Source: JANYHF01 sp031393505 (GTDB lineage Bacteria > Pseudomonadota > Alphaproteobacteria > Rhizobiales > Hyphomicrobiaceae). From it: 62,379 nucleotides of DNA. Shown in pieces: positions 42,159 through 50,694 of this stretch. The stretch spans positions 1 to 62,379 of the forward strand of contig JANMVX010000044.1 of assembly GCA_031393505.1 (NCBI GenBank), read 5' to 3'. Position 1 is the stretch's first letter. Each line of letters starts with the position of its first letter. Under the pieces are notes generated by a model. The model was not told the origin of the DNA, did no database searches, and worked only from the letters and a program-made list of their open reading frames with translations. The translations under genes and the position numbers were made by a program.

Positions 42159-44569
42159 GCGCGCAACCGCAAGTTCTTGGGATCGTAGGCCGGTTCGGCC
42201 AGCACGCGGGCTTGGCAGACGCGGTCGAGGATTTCCACCTCAAGGGCCGTCCCGGGAAGGCTAAGCGCGGGTTCGACATAGGCAAAGGCCAAGGACTGCT
42301 GGGTGTGAAATCCGTAGGCGCCCGATGTGGTGACGCCGACCGACCGGCCGTTCGAGAGGACGGGTTCGCCGCCCCGGCAATCAGCATCGCCGGCATCGAC
42401 AGCGAGATAGACCAGTTTTATGCGCGCGCCCTGCTGCTTGGATTTGAGGGTAGCGGCCTTGCCGATGTAGTCCGGCTTGTCGAGACCGGCGAAGCGCTCC
42501 ATGTCGCCCTCGATCAGCGTGATCTCGTTGGTGAGTTCCGAGCCCATGCCGCGATAGGCCTTTTCCATGCGTAGAGAGTTCATGGCGTAGGTGCCGAACA
42601 GGCTGGCGACGTGCGGGCGGAGCGCATCGAACAACACGGGAAGGCCCTTCATTGACGCATGGAGCTCATAACCCAGTTCGCCCACGTAGTTCACGCGGAG
42701 CGCACGAACGGGGACACCTGCGATAGTGATTTCGCGGCCAGTTAGCCACGGAAAAGCCGCGTTGGAAAGATCGGCCTTGGTGTGGACGGCGAGCACGTCG
42801 CGTGCCTTCGGACCGGCCAGGACCAGCGTTCCGTCGGCGTCTGTTATGTCGGTGACCGCGACGTGCTCGCCCGGGTTGCGGCGGTTGGTGAGGAGGTCGA
42901 AATCATGGATCTGAGCGGTGGCGCCCGAGAGCAGATAGAATCGATCCGAACCCAGACGGGTGACCGTGAATTCGCTTTCAATGCGCCCGCCTTCTGTCAG
43001 CAGATGCGTGAGTGTGATGCCGCCATCGCGCTTGGGCAACGTGTTGGCCAACACGCGGTCTAGGAACGATGCGGCATCCCGTCCGCTGACGTCGAATTTG
43101 GAGAAGGTCGAAAGATCCATCAGGCCGCAAGCCTCGCGCACGGCCTGGCATTCGGCGGCCACCGCGTCCTTCCAGTTGCCTCGACGATAACTGAAGTGCT
43201 CACCTACGCCGTTTTTGTCGTACCAGCGCGGCCGCTCCCAACCGGCGATCTGCATGAACTGGCCGCCCTCCTTGGCGAGCCGGTCGTACAAGGACGACAC
43301 CCGCACCTTGCGCCCCGCCTCGTGCTGCTTGCCCGGCGGCAAGCAGGCGTACATGTGCTCATAGTCGTTGACCGAGGTGAGCCGCGCGTAGTCCTTGGTC
43401 GCCCAGTTGCCGAAGCGGCGCGGATCGAAGTCGGCCATGTTGATCTCAGCCGCGCCATGCACCATCCATTCGGCCAGATACTTGCCCATGCCCGCGCCCT
43501 GGCAGATGCCGATGGAGACGCCCGCCGCCATCCAGTAGTTTGGCGCGCCGGGAGCCGGGCCGAGCAGGAAGTTTCCGTCGGGCGTGTGGGTAATCGCGCC
43601 GGAAATGATCGACTTGATGCCGGCCTTGCCGAACAGCGGCATACGCTCGGTCGCCTTCTCCAGCCAGGGCATCAGGCGGTCCAGTTCGTTGGGGAGAAGC
43701 TCGCTCTCGAAATCCCACGAGATGCCATCGTCGAACACGCTGTGCGCGCCTTTGGTCTCGTAGGGACCAATGAGGACGCCGTTCGTCTCTTCACGGATAT
43801 AGCAGTGGCTATAGGGGTCGCGGACAACTGGGAGTTCCTTGGCGAGGTCGATCAACTCCTTCATTGGCTCGGTGATGATGTAGTGATGCAGCATGTTGGC
43901 GATGGGCACATTGTGGCCGGTCCACTTGCCGACGACATCCGCATACGAACCGGCGGCGTTGACCACATGCTGGCAAAGGATATCGCCCTCCGCTGTCGTG
44001 ACTTTCCACTCGCCAGACGGCAGGAGCGCGATGTTGGAGACGCGGTTGCGGCGCGAGATTGTCACGCCGAGTTTTCGCGCGCCCGCCGCCATCGCGTTGG
44101 TGACGTCGGCCGGAGCGACATGGCCGTCGGTGACCGTAAGGAAGCCCGCCTTGACGCCGAAGGTTTCCAGATAAGGGTGGTGCTGACGGATCTCTTCTGG
44201 CGAAATGATGTGCGCCTCATAGCCGATCAGCTTGCTCATGGCATGGACGTGCCGGAACCAATCGACCTCTTCGTCCGTAAGCGCGAGCCGTATCCCGCCG
44301 CAGCCGTGCCAGCTTACCTGTTGGCCGGTCAACTCCGGCAGCTTGGGATAGAGCTGCGTTCCATAAAGGTGAATCTTCGAAAGCGAATATCCGCCGTTGA
44401 AATGCGGACATTGACCCGCAGCATGCCAGGTCGATCCCGAGGTCAATTCACCCTTTTCGACCAGCACCACATCGGTCCAGCCCTGCAAGGCCAGATGGTA
44501 CGCCAGCCCGACCCCTACGATTCCGCCGCCGACGATCACGACACGGGCATGGCTGGGCAAAACGGGCAT
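42155..44569 (-). CDS. FAD-dependent dimethylglycine/sarcosine dehydrogenase-like protein (DAO + GcvT domains)
   Basis: An 804-residue two-domain enzyme. The N-terminal half is a DAO-type FAD oxidoreductase with VVIVGGGIVG (10-19) and GSTWHAAG, whose His49 corresponds to the covalent-flavin histidine of dimethylglycine and sarcosine dehydrogenases. The C-terminal half (from ~430) is a GcvT-like folate domain (YVGELGYELHA, EKAYRGMGSELTNE). It probably demethylates an N-methylated amine and passes the one-carbon unit to tetrahydrofolate. ATG 44569 has AGGAG 6 bases upstream. It leads an operon with psuK and psuG, an unusual pairing; the true substrate is uncertain. Confidence 0.82.
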   Translation of the reverse strand: MPVLPSHARVVIVGGGIVGVGLAYHLALQGWTDVVLVEKGELTSGSTWHAAGQCPHFNGGYSLSKIHLYGTQLYPKLPELTGQQVSWHGCGGIRLALTDEEVDWFRHVHAMSKLIGYEAHIISPEEIRQHHPYLETFGVKAGFLTVTDGHVAPADVTNAMAAGARKLGVTISRRNRVSNIALLPSGEWKVTTAEGDILCQHVVNAAGSYADVVGKWTGHNVPIANMLHHYIITEPMKELIDLAKELPVVRDPYSHCYIREETNGVLIGPYETKGAHSVFDDGISWDFESELLPNELDRLMPWLEKATERMPLFGKAGIKSIISGAITHTPDGNFLLGPAPGAPNYWMAAGVSIGICQGAGMGKYLAEWMVHGAAEINMADFDPRRFGNWATKDYARLTSVNDYEHMYACLPPGKQHEAGRKVRVSSLYDRLAKEGGQFMQIAGWERPRWYDKNGVGEHFSYRRGNWKDAVAAECQAVREACGLMDLSTFSKFDVSGRDAASFLDRVLANTLPKRDGGITLTHLLTEGGRIESEFTVTRLGSDRFYLLSGATAQIHDFDLLTNRRNPGEHVAVTDITDADGTLVLAGPKARDVLAVHTKADLSNAAFPWLTGREITIAGVPVRALRVNYVGELGYELHASMKGLPVLFDALRPHVASLFGTYAMNSLRMEKAYRGMGSELTNEITLIEGDMERFAGLDKPDYIGKAATLKSKQQGARIKLVYLAVDAGDADCRGGEPVLSNGRSVGVTTSGAYGFHTQQSLAFAYVEPALSLPGTALEVEILDRVCQARVLAEPAYDPKNLRLRA

Positions 44570-44749
44570 CTGCAACTCCTGGCTGAAATTCGGGCAACCC
44601 TAATCTTAACCCTTGCCAGCGCAACCCGTTGCGCAAGAAATCCCCTTGTCTGGCACTATTAACTGCGTATTAAGTCGCGCGCGCAATCGGGCCACTCTTG
44701 GCCCGCACTTTGCGATGCCCCGCTGGTGTTCGGCGTTCAAGGTGGGTCG

Positions 44750-45058
44750 ATGATGGATGCGGGTTTCCTCAACTGTGTGCTGACGGCCTCGATCGGCTTC
44801 GCCATCGGCGGCGTCTTGATGAGCGGCCATTTCCTGGTCACCGGTAAGCCGCTTGGGTTCGCCATGACGCAAGGCCGCTCCGGCCTGATGCCGTTGCAGA
44901 TCCTGCTGCGGCTGGTTGCGGGACCCGCCATCCTGGTGCGCAATGTCTTCACTATGGAAGATGACAGCATCAGCTTGACGGTGGCCGGCGTGGCCGTCGC
45001 CTCGATCTGGAGCTTGGGCTGCGGCCTGCTGCTCCTGCAAACCATTGGCCACGGCTGA
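44750..45058 (+). CDS. Conserved small membrane protein, function unknown
   Basis: A 102-residue protein with three hydrophobic segments: near the N-terminus (LTASIGFAIGGVLMSGHFLV), in the middle (LQILLRLVAGPAILV) and at the C-terminus (GVAVASIWSLGCGLLLLQ). It is probably an inner membrane protein. I have a sense of similar Hyphomicrobiales proteins but cannot name the family with certainty. ATG 44750 follows AAGGTGG. It diverges from the dehydrogenase operon. Confidence 0.65.
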   Translation: MMDAGFLNCVLTASIGFAIGGVLMSGHFLVTGKPLGFAMTQGRSGLMPLQILLRLVAGPAILVRNVFTMEDDSISLTVAGVAVASIWSLGCGLLLLQTIGHG

Positions 45059-45253
45059 CAATTTCGAGGTGTGTGCTGCGCAAGCCACGCTTCGGTTGCG
45101 AAACGCCGCCTTGCGCGCATAGCCGGGGATAACGCCCGAGACCCATATTGCAGTGCCCATGGAATAATTTACGAATCGCGGTGTTGGTTCCTGTGCATCA
45201 ACGTCCGGTCTTGTTGTTTCTGCGTTCGGACTAGGCATCTCGCAGAAGGCGCA

Positions 45254-45538
45254 ATGACCGTGATCTCATCGCAAAATCCCATTCGTGTGTTGTCGGCAGT
45301 ACCGGCGTCGTCGCTCGAGTCCGGGGCCGGCGGCCTTGTCGCCGCTGGACGAGGACTGGTCGTCGCCTTAGTCGGGTGGTTCGAGCGGACCGTCGCGACC
45401 GAACATTTCTGCGATCCTCCTGGTGCTGTTGGCCAGCAGTGGGTCATTGCGAAGGCTGACCAAACGGCCGCCGGATTAGCGCCCGCTTATTGCTGCCCGG
45501 AATGCGGCGAGCGCTGGATCGGCGCCGGCAGCCGGTAG
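45254..45538 (+). CDS. Hypothetical small protein with a CPxCG motif
   Basis: A 94-residue product, not recognised. The only marked feature is CCPECGERW near the C-terminus, half of a zinc-ribbon-like knuckle. ATG 45254 follows AGAAGG; the frame upstream is open but non-descript. It lies between a small membrane protein and the carbonic anhydrase on the same strand. The coding call is moderate. Confidence 0.45.
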   Translation: MTVISSQNPIRVLSAVPASSLESGAGGLVAAGRGLVVALVGWFERTVATEHFCDPPGAVGQQWVIAKADQTAAGLAPAYCCPECGERWIGAGSR

Positions 45539-45613
45539 CGATTCCGGCTGACTTTTCGAATGGCTTGTGGAATGCCGGACGCAGCCTGGACATAGCGCTG
45601 GAGTTCGTTCGTC

Positions 45614-46141
45614 ATGACCCAATATCAACTCGGATCAGATCATCCGGTTCGTCCGCCGACCGAGAGTTGGGTGGCTCCGAATGCGACGCTCATCGGACGT
45701 GTCAGGCTCGAAACCGAGGCCAGCGTCTGGTTCGGCGCGGTGCTGCGCGGCGACAATGAATGGATCACCGTCGGCCCACGCTCAAATGTGCAAGACGGTT
45801 GCGTGTTGCACACCGACATGGGGTCGCCGCTGACGATTGGGGCCGATTGCACGATTGGCCATCTCGCCATGCTGCACGGCTGCGCCATCGGTCAAAACAG
45901 CCTGATCGGCATCGGCGCCGTGGTGCTGAATGGCGCGCGCATCGGGGCGAACTGCCTGATCGGCGCCAAGGCTCTGATCACCGAAGGCAAGGTCATACCT
46001 GACAATTCGCTGGTCATGGGCGCGCCTGGCAAGGTCATTCGCCTGCTGACGGACGCCGAAGTGGCCGGACTGACGGCATCGGCTGCCCACTACGTCGCCA
46101 ATTGGCGCCGTTATGTCCGCGATCTCACATCCAGCGCTTGA
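45614..46141 (+). CDS. Gamma-carbonic anhydrase family protein
   Basis: A left-handed beta-helix hexapeptide-repeat protein, 175 residues, of the gamma-carbonic anhydrase (YrdA/CaiE-like) family. The zinc histidines are present in VLHTD and GHLAMLHG, so metal binding is plausible. Family members hydrate CO2 or are of unknown activity, so the function is only probable. It stands alone and is followed by a hairpin whose T-run serves the convergent gene. Confidence 0.88.
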   Translation: MTQYQLGSDHPVRPPTESWVAPNATLIGRVRLETEASVWFGAVLRGDNEWITVGPRSNVQDGCVLHTDMGSPLTIGADCTIGHLAMLHGCAIGQNSLIGIGAVVLNGARIGANCLIGAKALITEGKVIPDNSLVMGAPGKVIRLLTDAEVAGLTASAAHYVANWRRYVRDLTSSA

Positions 46142-46143
46142 GC

Positions 46144-46176
46144 AAAAAAAGAGCCGGCTCTGCATCGAGCCGGCTC
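46144..46176 (-). terminator. Intrinsic terminator for the BTLCP gene
   Basis: Two copies of GAGCCGGCTC, itself palindromic, flank TGCATC. On the minus strand the stem is followed by a run of seven T (TTTTTTT). It lies about 90 bases beyond the stop of the minus-strand cysteine peptidase gene. On the plus strand no T-run follows. Confidence 0.75.
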
Positions 46177-46264
46177 GAGTGACAGACCAGGCGCCGGGGT
46201 CGGGGATGGCAGAGAGTGGCGCCGGCCTGTTGTCTTGATACCGCCATGGGGCGGGAACGTCGCG

Positions 46265-46918
46265 TTACCTTTTGCTTCCAGATACTGCGGCGACCGTCGA
46301 TTCGCGCGGCTGCGTCAGGCCGGGGGCCAGCGCCAGCCAGATGCGCGGATTGAGCACCGACTGTCGCTTGATGTATTGATAGGGCGTCGTATTCCAGGCC
46401 ACGACCTTTGGCTGACGGTTGTCGAGCACAAAGTCGCCGCGGCCGGTTCTTGCGGTCAAGATGGCGTGGCCTTCGCCATTCTCGTCGCGCACAACTGTCA
46501 TCAACAGCGAGCCGATGGGCCAGCCGCGCTGATGCAACATCTGCTGCTTGGTCAGGGCGTAATCTTCGCAGTCGCCAAATTTTCCAGCAATGGTCCAATA
46601 GTCGACCACTCCAAACAAGTCCTGATCGGAACGTGCGACGACGGTTTGATTGACGATGTCGTTGACTTCGGTGAGATCCTGCCAGCGTTCAGCCGTTAAC
46701 GCCACGCGGTTTGCGCGGCTGGCGTCGGGCGCGCATTCTTCGGGTGAGCGGCGGCAGAAATCCTGAAAGGCGCTCGGGGCCAGCACTTCACCGCCCACAT
46801 GCATCATGTCGCCGGAGGGCGGCAGCAGGTGATGGGCGTCAGGCGCGGCGACGCCGGGGGTCGCGAGGCTGGCGGCGAGCCCGATAGCAAAAGCAAAGGT
46901 GGATACGCAACGCAACAT
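46265..46918 (-). CDS. BTLCP transglutaminase-like cysteine peptidase
   Basis: Probable periplasmic cysteine peptidase, 217 residues. A signal peptide (FAFAIGLAASLATPGVAA) precedes a transglutaminase-like domain with the triad segments FGDCEDYAL (Cys), EGHAIL (His) and FVLDNRQ (Asp). The family (DUF920/BTLCP) contains LapG, which releases giant adhesins from the cell surface under c-di-GMP control, but also many uncharacterised rhizobial relatives. No LapD-like partner is adjacent; a double-PilZ gene lies upstream on the same strand. A role in cleaving the giant surface protein is possible but speculative. Confidence 0.82.
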   Translation of the reverse strand: MLRCVSTFAFAIGLAASLATPGVAAPDAHHLLPPSGDMMHVGGEVLAPSAFQDFCRRSPEECAPDASRANRVALTAERWQDLTEVNDIVNQTVVARSDQDLFGVVDYWTIAGKFGDCEDYALTKQQMLHQRGWPIGSLLMTVVRDENGEGHAILTARTGRGDFVLDNRQPKVVAWNTTPYQYIKRQSVLNPRIWLALAPGLTQPRESTVAAVSGSKR

Positions 46919-47036
46919 AAACGCCCCTCGATACTCTGGGAATACTGACAGAGCGGGGCTGAGATACTGGAAAGCCCCGCATCTCGATTTGAACCAAAGA
47001 AGATTAAAATGTTATCAAGGGAGGTAAGAAAAAAGG

Positions 47037-47133
47037 GACTAGGGATTAGGTGTTAGGGATTAGGAAAGCAAAAAAGGGGCCGACACTGGCCCCTAATCCC
47101 TAATCCCTAATCCCTAATCCCTAATCCCTAATT
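47037..47133. repeat. Inverted array of CCCTAAT heptamers
   Basis: Right arm 47091-47133 holds about six near-perfect tandem CCCTAAT units; left arm 47037-47064 holds GGGACTAGGGATTAGG and related units in opposite sense. An inner GGGGCC/GGCCCC stem sits between them. The units look telomere-like but are a chromosomal hairpin between the PilZ and BTLCP genes. Confidence 0.75.
47068..47094 (-). terminator. Putative terminator after the PilZ gene
   Basis: AGGGGCC and GGCCCCT pair across GACACT. On the minus strand the stem runs into TTTTTTGC. It is nested inside the CCCTAAT array, 47 bases beyond the PilZ stop. Confidence 0.55.
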
Positions 47134-47140
47134 CCTCACT

Positions 47141-47779
47141 TCACCCGAAGTGCTTTCGCAGCGCCAACGGGTTCTGAATGTCCAGGAACTGCAGCGCCAC
47201 GCCCTGGTCATGGTGGCGGGCGACTTTAGCGCGCAACCGGCCGAGCGTGACTTCGGTGCCGAGCGGCGGCAGCGGGTCGATGGCGATCGAGGCGCCGCTG
47301 ATGGAGACGTCCAACATGCGCACTTCGATCTGGCGGCCGTCGGGGAACAGCAGCATCGAGTCCATCTGCTTGGGCACGATGCGATCGTGGCGTCGCGCTT
47401 CGGGGATGCCCAGCACCTTGCGGTTGATCAGCCAGGTGAGTTGCGCGGCCATTTTCTCGCGGCGGTGCTGCGTTGCCTGGATCTGAATGGCGAAGCCGCC
47501 GTCGATGAGCCGCACCACGGGACCGTCAATGCGTCCGATCTCGTCGAAATAAGCGATCACATGCTCGCCAAGCGCCACCGGCTGCGGACTGTGCAACGCA
47601 GCGCCGCCCACCGAAACGTCAATCAGCTTGCACGGATACTCCGCCTTGTCGGCGCGCATAAAACGGCCGAGCGCATGCAACTCGACGCGCTTGTGGCGAC
47701 GCCGGTCGGGACCCGTATCGGGGGCGCCGGCGCTGACGTGTTCGGCGAAATCGGAAAATGACTGGTCGAATGCACTCAT
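47141..47779 (-). CDS. Tandem PilZ-domain protein
   Basis: Cytoplasmic candidate c-di-GMP receptor, 212 residues, with two PilZ domains. The first has DRRRHKRVEL and DVSVGG near residues 25-65; the second has ARRHDRIVP and DVSISG near 130-170. Both keep the arginine box and the D-x-S-x-x-G box needed to bind c-di-GMP. ATG 47779 follows GGAGG by about 10 bases. Tandem PilZ proteins are typical of Hyphomicrobiales. The output is unknown; surface or motility control is the usual theme. Confidence 0.85.
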   Translation of the reverse strand: MSAFDQSFSDFAEHVSAGAPDTGPDRRRHKRVELHALGRFMRADKAEYPCKLIDVSVGGAALHSPQPVALGEHVIAYFDEIGRIDGPVVRLIDGGFAIQIQATQHRREKMAAQLTWLINRKVLGIPEARRHDRIVPKQMDSMLLFPDGRQIEVRMLDVSISGASIAIDPLPPLGTEVTLGRLRAKVARHHDQGVALQFLDIQNPLALRKHFG

Positions 47780-47906
47780 AAGCTCGCAGCCTCCACGGCC
47801 CATTCATGGGCGAGGCGCGCAAGGGATCGTCGCGCGCCAAGGATTGATGCAGCGACTATGCGGCGGTTGCCTTTAACAAAGCGCTAAAGTGGTCCCGCGA
47901 CTTGCG

Positions 47907-48560
47907 TCATTTTGGGCCAGGCTTGCTGTCGCCAATGACCGTATCCTTGCGACCACCCTCGTAGACGCGGAAGGAGCGGCGCTCGAAGCGAACAACTTTG
48001 GAGTCGCCGGTATCGCGGATGAAGGGCGCCGGAGCGCCTGCCCGCGCTACCAGAGCATGCGGACGGCCATCGGGCCAAATGACGTCAAAGGTCGACAACT
48101 CAATTTGATTGTAGGGTTCCTGGATCAGGGGGACCTGCGCAGCAATCGGGCTGAGTGCGCCCAATACGCGGCTGATCGATTGGCCGGTGTGGACCAATGG
48201 CAGCAGCAACATTTCGAACGCCGCCTGTTTTCCCGCACTCGATCCCGCCATCAAGCCCACGACGCCGACGCCGCCATCGCGCGTCACACTCTCGAGCACG
48301 CGGATGATGACTTCACGGTCGTCTGGCGTCCAGAGATCGAGTAAATTTCGGCCGCGGAATTCCCGTCCGAAGCGATCGCAAATGCGGGTTCCGGCGAGGC
48401 GGAACATGTATTCGTTTCGATCCTCGCGCTCCAGAATGAACGTGTCGGGCAGGATCGCGGCAATCGACGCCGGTTCGATTTCGAACCGGCGTGGCGCCAG
48501 CCGCCCGCCGCGCAGGTCGTTCCAATAGGCGTAGAGTTGCTGGCTGGTGCTGACTTTCAT
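47907..48560 (-). CDS. PAS_5-type PAS domain protein
   Basis: A 217-residue cytoplasmic protein of the alphaproteobacterial PAS_5 kind. The typical opening QQLYAYWNDLRGGRLAPRR is followed by EPASIAAILPDTFILE and the sensor strand pattern RLAGTRICDRFGREFRGRNL. No output domain is present. ATG 48560 is favoured because homologues begin just before this opening; the frame extends upstream to a TTG at 48662 without family-like sequence. It lies 127 bases upstream of the PilZ gene on the same strand. The ligand is unknown. Confidence 0.78.
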   Translation of the reverse strand: MKVSTSQQLYAYWNDLRGGRLAPRRFEIEPASIAAILPDTFILEREDRNEYMFRLAGTRICDRFGREFRGRNLLDLWTPDDREVIIRVLESVTRDGGVGVVGLMAGSSAGKQAAFEMLLLPLVHTGQSISRVLGALSPIAAQVPLIQEPYNQIELSTFDVIWPDGRPHALVARAGAPAPFIRDTGDSKVVRFERRSFRVYEGGRKDTVIGDSKPGPK

Positions 48561-48907
48561 GCGAACGGCGTCCCAAGCTGGTGCAAACGCGGGGTGATCC
48601 GCAATCGACGGCGCACAAACCGGCGCCGCATTCAGGCCTCCAATCAGCAGGCGCCGTGCCAATCATGTCGGAACGCCGAGCGGACGGGCCGCAATTAGTT
48701 CGAAATGGTTGAAGTTAAGGGTTTAGAACGCCGAGCCGAAAGGCGCGGATGCGTCTTGCCAGTCCGGCACGAAGGGATCATCGTCAGGGCAGTTGTCTCT
48801 CGACCCCATCGGCGGCCCAACGCGCGACCTGCATGCTGGCGCCGTCCTTGGCAATAGCGGTTCCGGGATCATCGCGGTTCCGGCGCGCAACACGCGAGGA
48901 GGACGCC

Positions 48908-49339
48908 ATGGACGCTGCAACAATCCTTAAAGCCAAGGGTGGCCAGGTACATACTGTCCGCCCGGAAGACACCCTGGAAGAAGCTGCCCGCATTCTTGCT
49001 GAGCGAGGTATCGGCTGTCTGGTCGTCAGCGAAAGACCGGGTGAAATGACCGGCATTCTCTCAGAGCGCGATATCGTGCGTGAAATCGCGCTGGGCGGCG
49101 CGGGACGGCTGAAATCGCGCGTCGCCGACGCCATGACGCGCGCGGTCTTCAGTTGCCGCTCGTCAGATACCATCGATCAGTTGCTGGGCGAAATGACAAC
49201 CCGGCGGCATCGGCACATTCCAGTGGTCGAAAACGGCAGGTTGATGGGCTTGGTCTCGATTGGCGACGTCGTTAAGTTGCGTCTTGCCGAGGCCGAAATG
49301 GAAACAGCGGCCATGCGGGCCTACATCACCACAGGTTGA
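48908..49339 (+). CDS. Tandem CBS-domain protein
   Basis: A 143-residue protein consisting of two CBS domains (one Bateman module): GQVHTVRPEDTLEEAARILA with GILSERDIVREIA, then AVFSCRSSDTIDQLLGEM with GLVSIGDVVKLRL. Such free-standing modules bind adenosyl nucleotides and usually regulate another protein. ATG 48908 has GAGGA upstream; the frame before it is not CBS-like. It is the last gene before plsX and has no obvious partner. Confidence 0.88.
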   Translation: MDAATILKAKGGQVHTVRPEDTLEEAARILAERGIGCLVVSERPGEMTGILSERDIVREIALGGAGRLKSRVADAMTRAVFSCRSSDTIDQLLGEMTTRRHRHIPVVENGRLMGLVSIGDVVKLRLAEAEMETAAMRAYITTG

Positions 49340-49589
49340 CTGCAGGCGCCGGGACCTGAGCGGAGGAGGCCGCCGCAGCCGATTGGTGATGTGTCCCAGC
49401 GCGATGTTGTAGCAGCGCTACCGATCAGTCGCGCGTGGGCATCACCATGACTCATCGAACGATTGCAATCAGCCTTGTTTCAAGTCGACAAACCTGTATT
49501 TTCGGCAACGACATCCCGGTCGTTGACGGGGTCCGTGCTGAGGTCCGCGAGCGTGCTCGAAGCGGGACGCAGCTTGCAACCGGGGCAGC
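49340..49589. other. Gap upstream of plsX
   Basis: These 250 bases separate the CBS gene from plsX. Many alphaproteobacteria have a DUF177 gene and/or rpmF here; neither is seen. The gap probably holds the plsX promoter, but I could not assign boxes. Confidence 0.4.
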
Positions 49590-50666
49590 ATGCCAGATCC
49601 GATCATCATAGCGCTGGATGGGATGGGCGGCGATCGGGGTCCCGAGACGGTCATAGCCGCTGCCGAACTATCGCTGTCGAGACATCCCGACGTTCGATTT
49701 CGTGTCTTCGGTGATCAGGCGCGGTTGTCGACATTGCTAACGCGCAGTGCCGGTTTGGCGGCTCGCATTCATATCGTGCATACTGACTATGCTGTCGCCA
49801 TGAACGACAAGCCGAGCGAGGCGTTGCGGCGCGGGCGTGGCAAATCCAGCATGTGGATGGCGATCGACGCGGTGAAAACGGGCGCCGCCACCTTCGCAGT
49901 TTCGGGCGGCAACACCGGCGCGCTGATGGCGATGTCGAAAGTCTGCCTGAAGACCATGCCGGGCATCGAGCGGCCAGCCATCGCCGCCATCTGGCCGACC
50001 GTGAAGGCCGAGTGCCTGCTTCTGGACGCCGGCGCCACGGTGGAGGCGACAGCGGCCCAACTGATCAATTTCGCGTTCATGGGCTCGGCGATGGCGCGTG
50101 CGTTGCGCAAAAAAGAGCGGCCAGTGGTCGGATTGCTCAATATCGGGACCGAAGAGGTCAAAGGTCTCGAGTCGATCAAGGAGGCGCATGCAACTTTGCG
50201 CTCGATGACACTGCCGTTCGACTACACGGGCTTTGTCGAAGGCGACGATATCGGTCACGACGCAGCCGATGTGGTGGTGACGGACGGATTTACCGGCAAC
50301 ATCGCCTTGAAAACGGCGGAAGGAACGGCCAAACAGATGGCCCAGTACCTCCGCGACGCCATGGAACAGTCCCTGCTGTCGCAGCTTGGCGGGTTCATTG
50401 CACAGGATGCGTTCCGGCTGCTCAAGGTGCGCATGGATCCGCGCCGCTCCAATGGGGGCGCATTCCTCGGGTTGAACGGGCTGGTGATCAAAAGCCACGG
50501 CGGCGCTGACGCCACAGGCTATGCCAGCGCCATCGATCTCGGCTATGACATGGCGCGCGCCGGGCTTATTGAGCGACTGGCGCGCGATATGTCGGCGACG
50601 CCCATGGCGACCGTTGCGCCGGCGCCGAACGAAGCAGCTGTGGCGCTGGCCGGCCCCGAAAGCTGA
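49590..50666 (+). CDS. plsX: Phosphate acyltransferase PlsX
   Basis: Makes acyl-phosphate from acyl-ACP for phospholipid synthesis; cytosolic and membrane-associated, 358 residues. It has the opening IIIALDGMGGDRGPE, the central AVSGGNTGALMA, GATVEATAAQL, and the C-terminal GGAFLGLNGLVIKSHGGA. Length and motifs are complete. fabH follows after 28 bases, the standard plsX-fabH pair of lipid synthesis. Confidence 0.95.
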   Translation: MPDPIIIALDGMGGDRGPETVIAAAELSLSRHPDVRFRVFGDQARLSTLLTRSAGLAARIHIVHTDYAVAMNDKPSEALRRGRGKSSMWMAIDAVKTGAATFAVSGGNTGALMAMSKVCLKTMPGIERPAIAAIWPTVKAECLLLDAGATVEATAAQLINFAFMGSAMARALRKKERPVVGLLNIGTEEVKGLESIKEAHATLRSMTLPFDYTGFVEGDDIGHDAADVVVTDGFTGNIALKTAEGTAKQMAQYLRDAMEQSLLSQLGGFIAQDAFRLLKVRMDPRRSNGGAFLGLNGLVIKSHGGADATGYASAIDLGYDMARAGLIERLARDMSATPMATVAPAPNEAAVALAGPES

Positions 50667-50694
50667 GCTGGCCGCCAGAAAGGGTTTTCGAGAG

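Noticed and set aside
47037..47133. Telomere-like CCCTAAT tandem repeats
   Set aside because: They are part of an inverted hairpin between ordinary genes, similar to other heptamer arrays here; nothing indicates a chromosome end.
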